From Limnochordia bacterium (lineage in GTDB: Bacteria; Bacillota; Limnochordia; DUMW01), in contig JALNWK010000023.1 of assembly GCA_023230925.1 (NCBI GenBank), forward strand, positions 1 through 43,625: a stretch of 43,625 nt of DNA. Direction: 5' to 3'. Positions 1 through 6,380 of the stretch are shown in pieces. Under the pieces are notes generated by a model. It ran no database searches. It had not been told where the DNA came from and was given only the letters and a program-made list of their open reading frames with translations. Every line of letters begins with the position of its first letter. The first letter of the stretch is position 1. A program made the position numbers and the translations under genes.

Positions 1-36
1 ACGTTCTTCCCAAAGCTGACGTTTGTCTTGGGTCAC
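1..36 (-). CDS. Partial IS66 accessory protein TnpA-like, N-terminus only
   Basis: A GTG start at 36 on the minus strand opens a frame reading V-T-Q-D-K-R-Q-L-W-E-E before the window ends. An AGGTGA site lies 8 bases upstream. The pattern of charged residues followed by a Trp near position 10 is what IS66-type TnpA accessory proteins start with. Only 12 codons are present, so the product name is inference from the short peptide and from the GTAA terminus of the surrounding element. The same start occurs at 43591 on the plus strand. Confidence 0.4.
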   Translation of the reverse strand, partial: MTQDKRQLWEER

Positions 37-122
37 CACACCAGTCACCTCGCTAAGTTATGATGGTTCGATTATCCCACCACAACAAAACTGGTGCTAT
101 GTGGGTTAGCTTTGACGTTTAC
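1..122 (-). mobile_element. IS66-family-like insertion sequence, terminal fragment
   Basis: Bases 2-122 are an exact reverse complement of 43505-43625. Read on the minus strand the element begins at 122 with GTAAACGTC; a terminal GTAA is the known signature of IS66-family inverted repeats. About 85 bases further in lies an AGGTGA ribosome site and a GTG-initiated frame resembling the start of the IS66 accessory protein TnpA. The element runs off the left edge of the window. At base 123 the sequence changes abruptly to the 3' end of a phage capsid gene, so the IS is inserted in that gene. The flanking octamer GTCTCAAT (123-130) should be one copy of the 8-bp target duplication if this is a simple insertion. 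Family assignment rests on the end sequence and a dozen residues, so it is probable rather than certain. Confidence 0.65.
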
Positions 123-238
123 GTCTCAATGAGCTGTATGCTGTTACTGGACAAGTCGGTTTCATTGCGACCCAACGGGTTGATGGAAAGCTAATTCTTC
201 CAGAATCGATTAAATATCTGCAGATGAAAGCTTCCTAA
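123..238 (+). pseudogene. Phage major capsid protein, C-terminal fragment
   Basis: The plus-strand frame ending with TAA at 236-238 encodes about 38 residues, including the stretch TGQVGFIATQRVDGKLILPE, after which it ends in YLQMKAS. This looks like the C-terminal strand-rich end of an HK97-type major capsid protein, and the next two genes are the connector and adaptor genes that normally follow a capsid gene. The frame is closed by a TGA at 113 inside the IS end, so the rest of the gene lies beyond the insertion sequence or is lost. Identification comes from the short sequence plus gene order. Confidence 0.55.
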
Positions 239-253
239 GTTAGAGTTAGGCAG

Positions 254-538
254 GTGAGGGTTTTGGCGGTTTCTTTGGAGGAAGCAAAACTTTATTTGAG
301 GGTTGATGGCGGTGAGGAGGATGCGCTCATCGCCGCCCTTATTGAAACGGCAAGTGAGCTGTGTGAAGGGGTGCTCAGAATGAGCCTTGAGGATTTTGAA
401 GAAACCCCCAAATCGGTAAACCAAGCGATACTGTACATCACCGCAAACTTGTACGAGCATCGAGAAGAACTTGACATGAAGGTAGTGGAGGATGTTGTAA
501 AAAGATTGCTGTCTCCATTTCGGAAAGAAGGTTGGTGA
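254..538 (+). CDS. Phage gp6-like head-tail connector protein
   Basis: This 94-residue protein is alpha-helical and acidic, with the SLEEAKLYLRVD opening seen in the gp6-like (HK97 gp6 / phage_connect) family. In that family the protein forms the ring that joins the portal to the tail machinery. The start is GTG at 254. The length is normal for the family. It follows the capsid remnant and precedes a head-tail adaptor, the standard order in siphophage packaging modules. The reading frame is intact, but the module around it is degraded, so it is unlikely to have a function now. Confidence 0.75.
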   Translation: MRVLAVSLEEAKLYLRVDGGEEDALIAALIETASELCEGVLRMSLEDFEETPKSVNQAILYITANLYEHREELDMKVVEDVVKRLLSPFRKEGW

Positions 539-542
539 TTAT

Positions 543-866
543 ATTAACATCGGTGATCTTAGACACAGGATAGCTATCCTGGAGTTCACAACCTACATGG
601 ATGAATGGGGGAATCAGATTTCAGACTGGATTGAGACTGATCATCTTTGGGCTAGGGTTTCTAACATTCATGGCCGGGAGTACTTTGCAGCAGCTGCAGT
701 CCAATTAGAAAAGATGCTTGTTTTTACCACTAGATACAGAGAAGGTTTGGATGAATCGATGCGGATACGATTCCAGGGACGCGATTATGATATCAAGTTC
801 GTTGATAACATTAAATACCAAAACAGGTATATGGAAATCAAGGCTATGTTGACCGATGCCCAGTAG
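543..866 (+). CDS. Phage head-tail adaptor (head-closure) protein, start codon unclear
   Basis: The frame contains N-I-G-D-L-R-H-R-I near its beginning, the classic opening of SPP1 gp16-type head-tail adaptors, and the C-terminal part (IRFQGRDYDIKFVDNIKYQN) is the usual small beta domain. The homologous region clearly begins at about 543, but there is no ATG, GTG or TTG in frame there: the codon in the start position is ATT, and the first in-frame ATG is at 597. Either ATT is used, or the start was lost during decay of the prophage. Full length from 543 would be 107 residues, normal for the family. It sits directly after the connector gene. Confidence 0.7.
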   Translation: MNIGDLRHRIAILEFTTYMDEWGNQISDWIETDHLWARVSNIHGREYFAAAAVQLEKMLVFTTRYREGLDESMRIRFQGRDYDIKFVDNIKYQNRYMEIKAMLTDAQ

Positions 867-915
867 ACAATCGAAAACATACCGGTTGTGACCGTTTAAG
901 AAGAGGTGGTGAAGA

Positions 916-1317
916 ATGGATCTATTGGTGGAGCTAACCAAGCTTGTGCTTCCCTTTGTGGGAGTTATGTTGAGTTTTGCTGTGGCCTACGGTGCAGAGT
1001 TTTTCAGACAGAAGTCAAAGAGTGAGGTAGCAAATCGGGCAATCAGCTCTGTTGAAAATATAGTACAGGCGGCGGTGCTTGAAGCGCAACAGACTGTGGT
1101 TGATAACCTAAAAGATTTAAATGGCGGCAAACTTACCGATGAGGAAAAAGTGCAGATTAAGAGTAGTGTGCTGGCTGCTGTAAAAGCTCGATTGACTGAG
1201 GAAACGATTAATGAGTTAAGAGGAATAACCGCTGATGTAGAAGGGTATCTGACCAGCTTAATTGAGTCCCATGTCCATATTCACAAAGAATTCCGTGGTG
1301 TTATTGGGGGAAAGTAG
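916..1317 (+). CDS. LLH-type phage holin
   Basis: This 133-residue protein has one N-terminal membrane segment (about residues 4-28) followed by a long charged helical part, matching the Holin_LLH family (superfamily 6 phage holins). Such proteins make lesions in the inner membrane so that endolysin can reach peptidoglycan. A strong site, AAGAGGTGGTG, precedes the ATG at 916. The 50 bases upstream carry the tail end of another frame, marking the junction where the tail-gene block has been deleted between the head-tail adaptor and the lysis genes. Confidence 0.7.
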   Translation: MDLLVELTKLVLPFVGVMLSFAVAYGAEFFRQKSKSEVANRAISSVENIVQAAVLEAQQTVVDNLKDLNGGKLTDEEKVQIKSSVLAAVKARLTEETINELRGITADVEGYLTSLIESHVHIHKEFRGVIGGK

Positions 1318-1487
1318 CAGGGCCTTCGCTTTCTCTTGGTCCGATTGCAATTAGAACCACTAGCGATGGTGGATTGGGTATCCAGTATGAATCAGGGAAT
1401 TTGCTAGATGGGCGATTGCTGGCGGCCATATCTGTGAGTAGGGAGCGAGGTCCTAGCTTTGGTTTTCAATGGAAAAAAGTATTTTGA
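1266..1487 (+). pseudogene. Small phage-associated frame, probable remnant
   Basis: A frame open from 1266 to the TGA at 1485-1487 encodes a sequence with a protein-like composition, including GPIAIRTTSDGGLGIQYESG and, further on, RERGPSFGFQWKKVF. It lacks an ATG or GTG; the only usable start is TTG at 1374, which would give 37 residues. It overlaps the end of the LLH holin and lies before a terminator. It may be the C-terminal piece of a deleted tail or baseplate gene. I do not recognise the family. Confidence 0.3.
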
Positions 1488-1488
1488 G

Positions 1489-1524
1489 GAACGTCTGTTT
1501 TCGGGCAGGCGTTCTTCTATTTTG
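1489..1524 (+). terminator. Rho-independent terminator in prophage lysis module
   Basis: GAACGTCTG at 1489-1497 pairs with CAGGCGTTC at 1506-1514 (one G-U), followed by a T-rich run TTCTATTTT. It lies between the small remnant frame and the second holin. Confidence 0.6.
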
Positions 1525-1547
1525 CCCACGAAAGAGGTGGTCTAGGT

Positions 1548-1967
1548 TTGCGGGAAATATGCAAGCATCTGCAATTTATGTTTGCAGGTCTTGGTGCCTG
1601 GTTGGGGTGGTTCTTAGGCGGCTATGATGGCTTTATCTACGCTTTAGTTGCGTTGGTGACCATCGATTACATTACTGGCGTCATGCGAGCTTTTGTTGAG
1701 AAGCAACTATCAAGCGAAATCGGGGCGAGGGGTATTGTCAAAAAGGTGCTCATATTCACTCTTGTGGGCATAGGGCACACCATAGACAGTCAGGTACTTG
1801 GCGGTGGTAATGCGATTCGTACTGCCGTCATTTTCTTTTATCTAAGTAACGAGGGAATCTCTATTCTGGAGAATTCCGTTGCCATGGGACTACCCATTCC
1901 CGACAAGTTGAGAACGGTACTAGAGCAGCTACGTTCGGAGGGGTCTAAGACAGATGAACCTAAATAG
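1548..1967 (+). CDS. Phage holin, toxin-secretion/phage-lysis (holin_4_1) family
   Basis: This 139-residue protein has several hydrophobic segments (about residues 8-24, 27-42, 62-80 and 88-102) and a charged C-terminal tail ending in K. The motif ALVTIDYITGVMRAF with a following conserved E-I-G-x-x-G-I-x-K-K is characteristic of the Bacteriophage_holin_4_1 / toxin secretion family. It starts with TTG at 1548 behind AAAGAGGTGG. Its end overlaps the downstream amidase by 14 bases, the usual holin-endolysin coupling. It is a second holin next to an LLH holin, a pairing common in Firmicutes phages. Confidence 0.85.
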   Translation: MREICKHLQFMFAGLGAWLGWFLGGYDGFIYALVALVTIDYITGVMRAFVEKQLSSEIGARGIVKKVLIFTLVGIGHTIDSQVLGGGNAIRTAVIFFYLSNEGISILENSVAMGLPIPDKLRTVLEQLRSEGSKTDEPK

Positions 1968-2680
1968 GCTGTATCTCACAAAAAACGAGTGCTATCGTGC
2001 GGGGCAAATCATAACCCCAAAAGGAATTATGGTTCATAGCACCGGAGCCAACAATCCACATTTGAAACGGTATGTAGGGCCTGATGATGGAAAGTTGGGT
2101 GAGAATGTTTATAGAAATCATTGGAATCAAGCTCGACCAGATGGCAGACAGGTGTGTGTTCACGCTTTCATCGGTAAGCTCGCTGATGGCAGCATTGCCA
2201 CCTATCAGACCTTACCCTGGAATTATCGCGCTTGGCATGCGGGAGGAACAGCTAATAACACTCATATCAGCTTTGAGATCTGCGAGGATGATTTGACCGA
2301 TAGTGTGTATTTCAACGCGGTCTACAAGGAAGCAGTGGAGCTTTGTATCTATCTCTGCGATAAGTTTGGATTAGACCCTGAGAATATCGTTGACCACAGT
2401 GAGGGGTATAAAATGGGAATTGCCAGCAATCACAGCGATGTCATGCACTGGTTCCCTAGGCATGGAAAGACGATGGATAAGTTTCGAGCAAGCAGTAGAA
2501 GGTGAACTGAACAGCAGAACTACGTACGAGGTCTATACAGTCAAGCCTGGCGATACACTTTGGGGCATAGCAGAAGCCAAGCTTGGAGTTGGAAGTCGGC
2601 ATCCCGAGATAAAAAGGCTTAATAGCTTGGAGGATGATACACTCCACTTAGGTCAGAGATTACAAGTTCCAAAACAGTAG
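1954..2680 (+). pseudogene. Phage endolysin: N-acetylmuramoyl-L-alanine amidase with C-terminal LysM, frameshifted
   Basis: The first frame (1954-2505) is an Amidase_2 domain: it has the zinc-site motif MVHSTGAN near residue 30, a central WHAG and a C-terminal VDHSEGY followed by SDVMHWF. The second frame, one base further on, runs to 2680 and encodes a LysM domain (YTVKPGDTLWGIAEAKLG ... LHLGQRLQVPKQ) that binds peptidoglycan. The two join cleanly near 2489 if one base is removed (K-F-R-Q-A-V-E-G-E). The full product would be about 241 residues. The shift would need +1 slippage and no slippery heptamer is present, so a disabling indel or sequence error is more likely than programmed frameshifting. 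The amidase domain alone could still be made. Confidence 0.8.
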
Positions 2681-2683
2681 AAC

Positions 2684-2729
2684 AGTCCCGCGGTATGGTG
2701 CTTTTCCATTCCGCGGGACTCTTTTTTTA
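2684..2729 (+). terminator. Strong Rho-independent terminator
   Basis: AGTCCCGCGG (2684-2693) pairs perfectly with CCGCGGGACT (2711-2720), the stem continues through one mismatch, and seven T follow. It ends the prophage lysis module. Confidence 0.9.
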
Positions 2730-3012
2730 CGCCCAACCCGTCCGTTTCACACCTTTCCTGTGGCTTATAGTGAGCATGCGCATGTTAATAGCATGTTTAA
2801 TGTTGGGACTGCCATGGCCCATAAGAAGGTGGGAATTTGAGAAAAAACGCCTGCTGAATGGCCGTTTATCTTGCCACATTGTCTTGACTTTATCGCTTAC
2901 AAAAGTGATGTATATAGGTAGGAAGGGGGGAGGCAGAGCACTTTTGATGTAATAATGCCCGGTTATTGGGCGGTTGTTCGTCGATGCCATTAAAAGAGGA
3001 AGGTGAGAAACT
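2730..3012. other. Intergenic region upstream of recombinase
   Basis: No gene is supported here. A TTGACT hexamer at 2884-2889 could be a -35 element, but no convincing -10 stands at 16-18 bases; the nearest TATATA is 21 bases away. A short hairpin (GCCC-N7-GGGC) lies at about 2956-2970. An AAAGAGGAAGGTGAG ribosome site precedes the recombinase ATG. A long antisense frame covering the region has no start signals and is taken to be fortuitous. Confidence 0.5.
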
Positions 3013-3867
3013 ATGCTTTTTGGTACCGCATTGGAGGGGTACAGGTTATCACTTAGGCAGCAGGAGAAGAGTGAAAGGACAATAAAGGGATACCTGCAGG
3101 ATTTAAAGTTTTTTGAAAATTGGCTGCAACAAGTATGGAATGGGCCGGTATACCTTGATGACGTTACATTTACTGATGTTGAAAAGTTCCTGACCTTTCT
3201 AAAGGAAAAGAGGTCGTATAAACCTGCTAGCCGCAGGCGTATAGCTTCAGCCTTAAAAAGTTTCTTTAGATATGCTTGGAAGCGTGAACTGTGCAGAACA
3301 GATATAGCGTCGGACATCGAGGACATTAAGTATGTCCCCACCGAACGAGAATTTCTTTCTGAAGAGGAAGCGTTACGCTTTATTGAAGAAATTGATCACG
3401 AATTGGTGAAGGTGTTTACCGTTACGTTGCTCTATACTGGAATGAGGATCTCCGAAGCCTTAGCGCTCACAATTGATGATGTGGATATGGACACCGATTG
3501 GATTCATATTCGTAATGGCAAAGGCGGCAAAGCGCGGAGCATACCCATTAACAGGAAGCTAAAGGATAAGCTAGAGGACTATGTCCAATGGCGGACACCA
3601 TCCAAACAGTTTTTTGCTACCAAAAAAACCGGCACCCTTTCTTCTGGTACCGTCCAAGCAGTCATTCGGGAAACAAGAGAACGACTGGGCTGTAAGAAGA
3701 AGATAACACCCCACGTTTTTCGGCATTCCTTTGCAAGCGAACTTGTCAAGAAGGACGCGAACATTGTCAGCATTTCGAAGTTACTTGGCCACTCCAACCT
3801 CAAGACGACTTCCGTTTACACTCACGTATCCCAAAATCAGCTGATAGATGCGATTGCGAGACTGTAA
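3013..3867 (+). CDS. Tyrosine recombinase (XerC/XerD-like)
   Basis: This 284-residue protein has the two-domain layout of Xer recombinases: a SAM-like core-binding domain (about residues 5-95) and a catalytic domain (about 110-284). All catalytic residues are visible: Arg145 in TGMRISEAL, Lys170 in RNGKGGKAR, His234 and Arg237 in HVFRHSF, His260 in LLGHSNLKTT and the nucleophile Tyr269 in SVYTHV. It is the length of Xer proteins and lacks the arm-binding domain of most phage integrases. The ATG at 3013 follows a strong GAGGAAGGTGAG site. The next gene starts 12 bases downstream, so the two are probably co-transcribed. It may resolve or move the adjacent mobile DNA; the recombination site is not identifiable here. 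Confidence 0.9.
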   Translation: MLFGTALEGYRLSLRQQEKSERTIKGYLQDLKFFENWLQQVWNGPVYLDDVTFTDVEKFLTFLKEKRSYKPASRRRIASALKSFFRYAWKRELCRTDIASDIEDIKYVPTEREFLSEEEALRFIEEIDHELVKVFTVTLLYTGMRISEALALTIDDVDMDTDWIHIRNGKGGKARSIPINRKLKDKLEDYVQWRTPSKQFFATKKTGTLSSGTVQAVIRETRERLGCKKKITPHVFRHSFASELVKKDANIVSISKLLGHSNLKTTSVYTHVSQNQLIDAIARL

Positions 3868-3879
3868 GGGAGGGTTGGT

Positions 3880-4629
3880 ATGGTGGAATTCAGTACTAAT
3901 GCGGAGAAAGCGGAATATGTTGTCCGCAGTATTGACTCTGGCAAGGATGCCGATACGGTAGCCAGAGAACTAGGATATAAACATGCGAGATCCCTGGACG
4001 TTTTTATGCGCAGGGAAGGTTACTATAAGGAAAAAGGACGGAACAACTATGTTCCTACGAGTGTTAAGAGGGAGGACGGTGCGCCAACCAAGGCGAATCC
4101 CTCAGCAAAGGCCCTAACCGTAATGGCTCTGTACAAAGATAAGCAGTTAACGCCTAAAGAGATCGCTCGTGAGGTTGGTTTCGAGAACCTAAGGGAGATG
4201 GCTGATTACATGAAGTCTAAAGGTTTCGTTTGGGACACAGGTCGAAGCAATTATGTACCAGAGAAAGTGATTGCATCGGAAGAGCCTGTCTTAAACGGCA
4301 TTACAGAGGAAGTCACAATTAGCGAATCTGTAGAAGTCCATGCCATCAAGGATTACTTGCTCTTACTGCAGTATCTAGAAAGTCGTAAGGAGAAACTTGT
4401 GCAACTTCTGGAGTCGGATATCTCTGGAAACCTTCCGAGGTACGTGGTGCCAGGCGTCTTTATTACGAAGTCAGTCCATATGAGCAATCAACTTGACCAG
4501 ATGATTAGAGATTACAGCGCGGAGAATAACATGTCTCAAAGAGATATTTTTGAAATCGCCTTGATTGATTTCTTCAAAAAGTATGGTTACCGGAGAGAGG
4601 TAGAGGTGTTACTAACGAAAACGAATTGA
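3880..4629 (+). CDS. Unrecognised DNA-binding-like protein with two N-terminal repeats and a ribbon-helix-helix-like C-terminus
   Basis: This 249-residue protein is not one I recognise. Residues about 8-58 and 80-125 are two copies of one unit: each has a helix, a helix-turn-helix-like stretch (TVARELGYKHARSLDVFMRR and then EIAREVGFENLREMADYMKS) and ends in G-R-N/S-N-Y-V-P. A variable linker follows, then a C-terminal section (about 195-240: HMSNQLDQMIRDYSAENN then SQRDIFEIALIDFFKKYG) with the pattern of a ribbon-helix-helix or CopG-like segment. The layout suggests a DNA-binding accessory protein. It starts 12 bases after the tyrosine recombinase stop behind GGGAGG and is followed by a terminator, so it forms a two-gene unit with the recombinase and may direct it. 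The function is inferred only from layout and neighbour. Confidence 0.6.
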   Translation: MVEFSTNAEKAEYVVRSIDSGKDADTVARELGYKHARSLDVFMRREGYYKEKGRNNYVPTSVKREDGAPTKANPSAKALTVMALYKDKQLTPKEIAREVGFENLREMADYMKSKGFVWDTGRSNYVPEKVIASEEPVLNGITEEVTISESVEVHAIKDYLLLLQYLESRKEKLVQLLESDISGNLPRYVVPGVFITKSVHMSNQLDQMIRDYSAENNMSQRDIFEIALIDFFKKYGYRREVEVLLTKTN

Positions 4630-4639
4630 AGGCCAGCGG

Positions 4640-4686
4640 AACCCCTGCAGTTACTGCAAATGTTGTAGTAGCTGCGGGGGTTTGTT
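4640..4686 (+). terminator. Rho-independent terminator after recombinase unit
   Basis: AACCCCTGCAG (4640-4650) pairs with CTGCGGGGGTT (4672-4682) with one mismatch and an inner TTAC/GTA-containing extension, followed by TTGTTATTGTT. It closes the recombinase/DNA-binding gene pair. Confidence 0.75.
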
Positions 4687-4861
4687 ATTGTTATCTGCAT
4701 ATAGTTGTGATAGACGGATGCTGGAGCCAGGGATTGATCGGAAACCGTTCGCCTGAGTTGTTTATTGGCGCCTTGACCCCCTAGTTTTGGAGAATATGCT
4801 TGTACTTCATTTACATATCGCATGATTGCTTCGTATTTCTACCAGTTGCACATTACCCATC

Positions 4862-5806
4862 TTAAGCGGCCTTGAGTGCTTCTTTGATATGACGATTCTT
4901 CAGATAATAGGACAGCGGCGACACATACCCAAGACTACCATGACGCCGGCGATTGTTGTAGTAATCCAGGTAAGCGGTCACTTCGCGATATGCGTCCTGG
5001 AAGGTCTCGAATTCATGTCTGCTGTAGCATTCATCCTCCAGAATACTGTGGAACGACTCTATATACGCATTGAGATTTGGTGTATTAATCGGGATTCTTT
5101 CATGGTTAATCCCCAATCTATCTAGTGTTTCTGTAAACTCCTTGGCCCTAAACTGCGGTCCATTATCGCTGCGAAGGGTTAATTGTCCGGGTTCAATGTT
5201 GCGCTGCTGAGCGGCGATTTCAACGGTTTTGGCAGCATCTTTTGCTTTAGCACTGAGGCCAATATGACTTCCTACAATGCATCGATCGAAAATGTCGATG
5301 ATTGAAATCTGGTAAAATAACTGGTTGGTACCGTGTATATAGCCGTACTTAAGGTCTATCTCCCAATGTTGATTGGGCCTTTCAGCTTTCCGCTTGCGGC
5401 CCGGCTTGATAGGGCGGCATGGTTTTATCACTCTTCTGGGCCGCAGGATGTCGAGTTCCTTACATAGACGGTACACCTTCTTGCGGTTAATTCTCAACCC
5501 ATAGGTTTCTCTCAGCTCAATTGTAAGTTTCTTGTAACCATAAGGAAAACCGTCTCCTGTAACCAACTCCAGTAGCATTCGTTTAATTGTCTCGTCATCA
5601 ACCCGTTCGCCCTGTGTGTTAAGGCTATAACCCGGTATTGGTCTGCCTGGCTTTCGTGGCTCTGTTCGTGGCTGTTTTGATTTTATTCTAGCATAGTAAG
5701 TGGACTCGTTGAGGCCGACAGAGCGCAGGACGGTCCTTACAGAATAACCCTCCTGGGTCCACTCTTGAGCAATGGTTGCCCTGTCGGCTATTTGGGGTTT
5801 ACTGTG
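4862..5806 (-). CDS. IS3-family transposase OrfB (DDE integrase domain)
   Basis: The frame runs from just after a stop at about 5807 to 4862, about 314 residues. It has the HTH_21-like segment (YGYKKLTIELRETYGLRINR) and an rve integrase core with the DDE triad: Asp in HWEIDLKYG, Asp in LRSDNGPQF and Glu in NAYIESFHS. There is no start codon at its head; the open part overlaps the end of orfA in the -1 frame, as expected for production of the OrfAB fusion by ribosomal frameshifting. The first ATG, at 5578, lies too far inside the domain to be the real start. It catalyses cut-and-circularise transposition of the element. Confidence 0.88.
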   Translation of the reverse strand, partial: HSKPQIADRATIAQEWTQEGYSVRTVLRSVGLNESTYYARIKSKQPRTEPRKPGRPIPGYSLNTQGERVDDETIKRMLLELVTGDGFPYGYKKLTIELRETYGLRINRKKVYRLCKELDILRPRRVIKPCRPIKPGRKRKAERPNQHWEIDLKYGYIHGTNQLFYQISIIDIFDRCIVGSHIGLSAKAKDAAKTVEIAAQQRNIEPGQLTLRSDNGPQFRAKEFTETLDRLGINHERIPINTPNLNAYIESFHSILEDECYSRHEFETFQDAYREVTAYLDYYNNRRRHGSLGYVSPLSYYLKNRHIKEALKAA

Positions 5807-6099
5807 TTAAGTAGATCCCGGAGTATTGCTATCTCAAGCTCCTTTTCTGCCACCAAGCGCTTGAGTCTATCATTTTCAGTACTGACCTTCTTCAGTTGCT
5901 CAGACATTGCTTTCACATTAGCCAGCTCACCACGCTTAAGGCTCCTAACAGTGCCCAACTCTCGGTACTTCCTCAGCCAAGTATGGATGGTGTTGGGAGA
6001 AATCTCATAGCGCCTGGCAACAAGTGAGACATTCCCTACTTCTTGGCACTCTTGAATGATCTTCTCCTTGAACTCATCAGAATACTGGCGTGACTTCAT
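5788..6099 (-). CDS. IS3-family transposase OrfA (helix-turn-helix)
   Basis: This 103-residue protein begins MKSRQYSDEFKEKII and contains an HTH_Tnp_1 domain (SLVARRYEISPNTIHTWLRKYR, about residues 25-45) followed by a leucine-zipper-like coiled coil (about 66-98) used for multimerisation. It recognises the element's inverted ends. The ATG at 6099 follows a GGGAGGG site. Its last codons, AAC-CCC-AAA-TAG, overlap orfB in the -1 frame; slippage at the C4 run (5794-5797) just before the stop would give the OrfAB transposase. Confidence 0.88.
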   Translation of the reverse strand: MKSRQYSDEFKEKIIQECQEVGNVSLVARRYEISPNTIHTWLRKYRELGTVRSLKRGELANVKAMSEQLKKVSTENDRLKRLVAEKELEIAILRDLLNTVNPK

Positions 6100-6165
6100 T
6101 TGAAAACCCTCCCTGACTCAATACTATCATAGTGCAAAGGGTTTCTCCAAACTCATTGCGGGGCC

Positions 6166-6380
6166 TATAGGTTGGCAGTGTGGCATTAAAAACAAATAAT
6201 AAACTCACTTCCTATAACCTTGGATTACCAAAGGCAAATCATGTATTGATTCGATAATCCTTTGATTGTCCAATGGCACAAATTGAAAATCGCTTGAAAC
6301 GAGCATGATTCGTTAGAAGCCCATGGCGTGGGGGTTACGGACATAATGCGTTTCCGTATATAATAAGGAAGTCTTTTTCT
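6166..6380. promoter_or_regulatory. Upstream region of flagellin with two similar dyads
   Basis: Two related imperfect palindromes, CCTTGGATTACCAAAGG (6218-6234) and CCTTTGATTGTCCAATGG (6259-6276), start 41 bases apart, close to four helical turns, and each is preceded by ATAA. They look like a pair of operator half-sites. Between them a TTCGATAA (6250-6257) resembles the -10 of a sigma-28 promoter, with CAAA 17 bases upstream; this fit is weak. A TATAAT at 6359-6364 is too close to the GTG start to act with the AAGGAAG ribosome site. The region adjoins the IS3 right end. Confidence 0.3.

Larger units (their letters stand above)
4776..6165 (-). mobile_element. IS3-family insertion sequence
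   Basis: Two overlapping transposase frames (orfA 5788-6099, orfB to 4862) lie on the minus strand between imperfect inverted ends: AGTTTTGGAGAATATGCTTG at 4783-4802 and, on the other strand, GAGTTTGGAGAAACCCTTTG ending near 6154. The outermost bases are C-rich (TGACCCCC on the left, GGCCCCG on the right), as in many IS3 members, but the exact tips and the target duplication are not clear. The size of about 1.39 kb is typical. Both frames look intact, so it may be active. It lies between the recombinase unit and the flagellin gene, pointing away from flagellin. Confidence 0.85.

Noticed and set aside
1954..2680. Programmed +1 frameshift in the endolysin
   Set aside because: No slippery codon or rare-codon stop context typical of +1 sites is visible; a mutation or read error is simpler.
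2727..3341. 204-codon minus-strand frame across the recombinase start
   Set aside because: No ribosome site or family resemblance; it overlaps the clearly coding recombinase and looks like an antisense open frame.
3013..6380. Flagellin phase variation by the nearby tyrosine recombinase
   Set aside because: No inverted repeat pair flanking the flagellin upstream region was found by eye, and the IS3 element stands between them; the idea is kept only as background to the flagellin finding.
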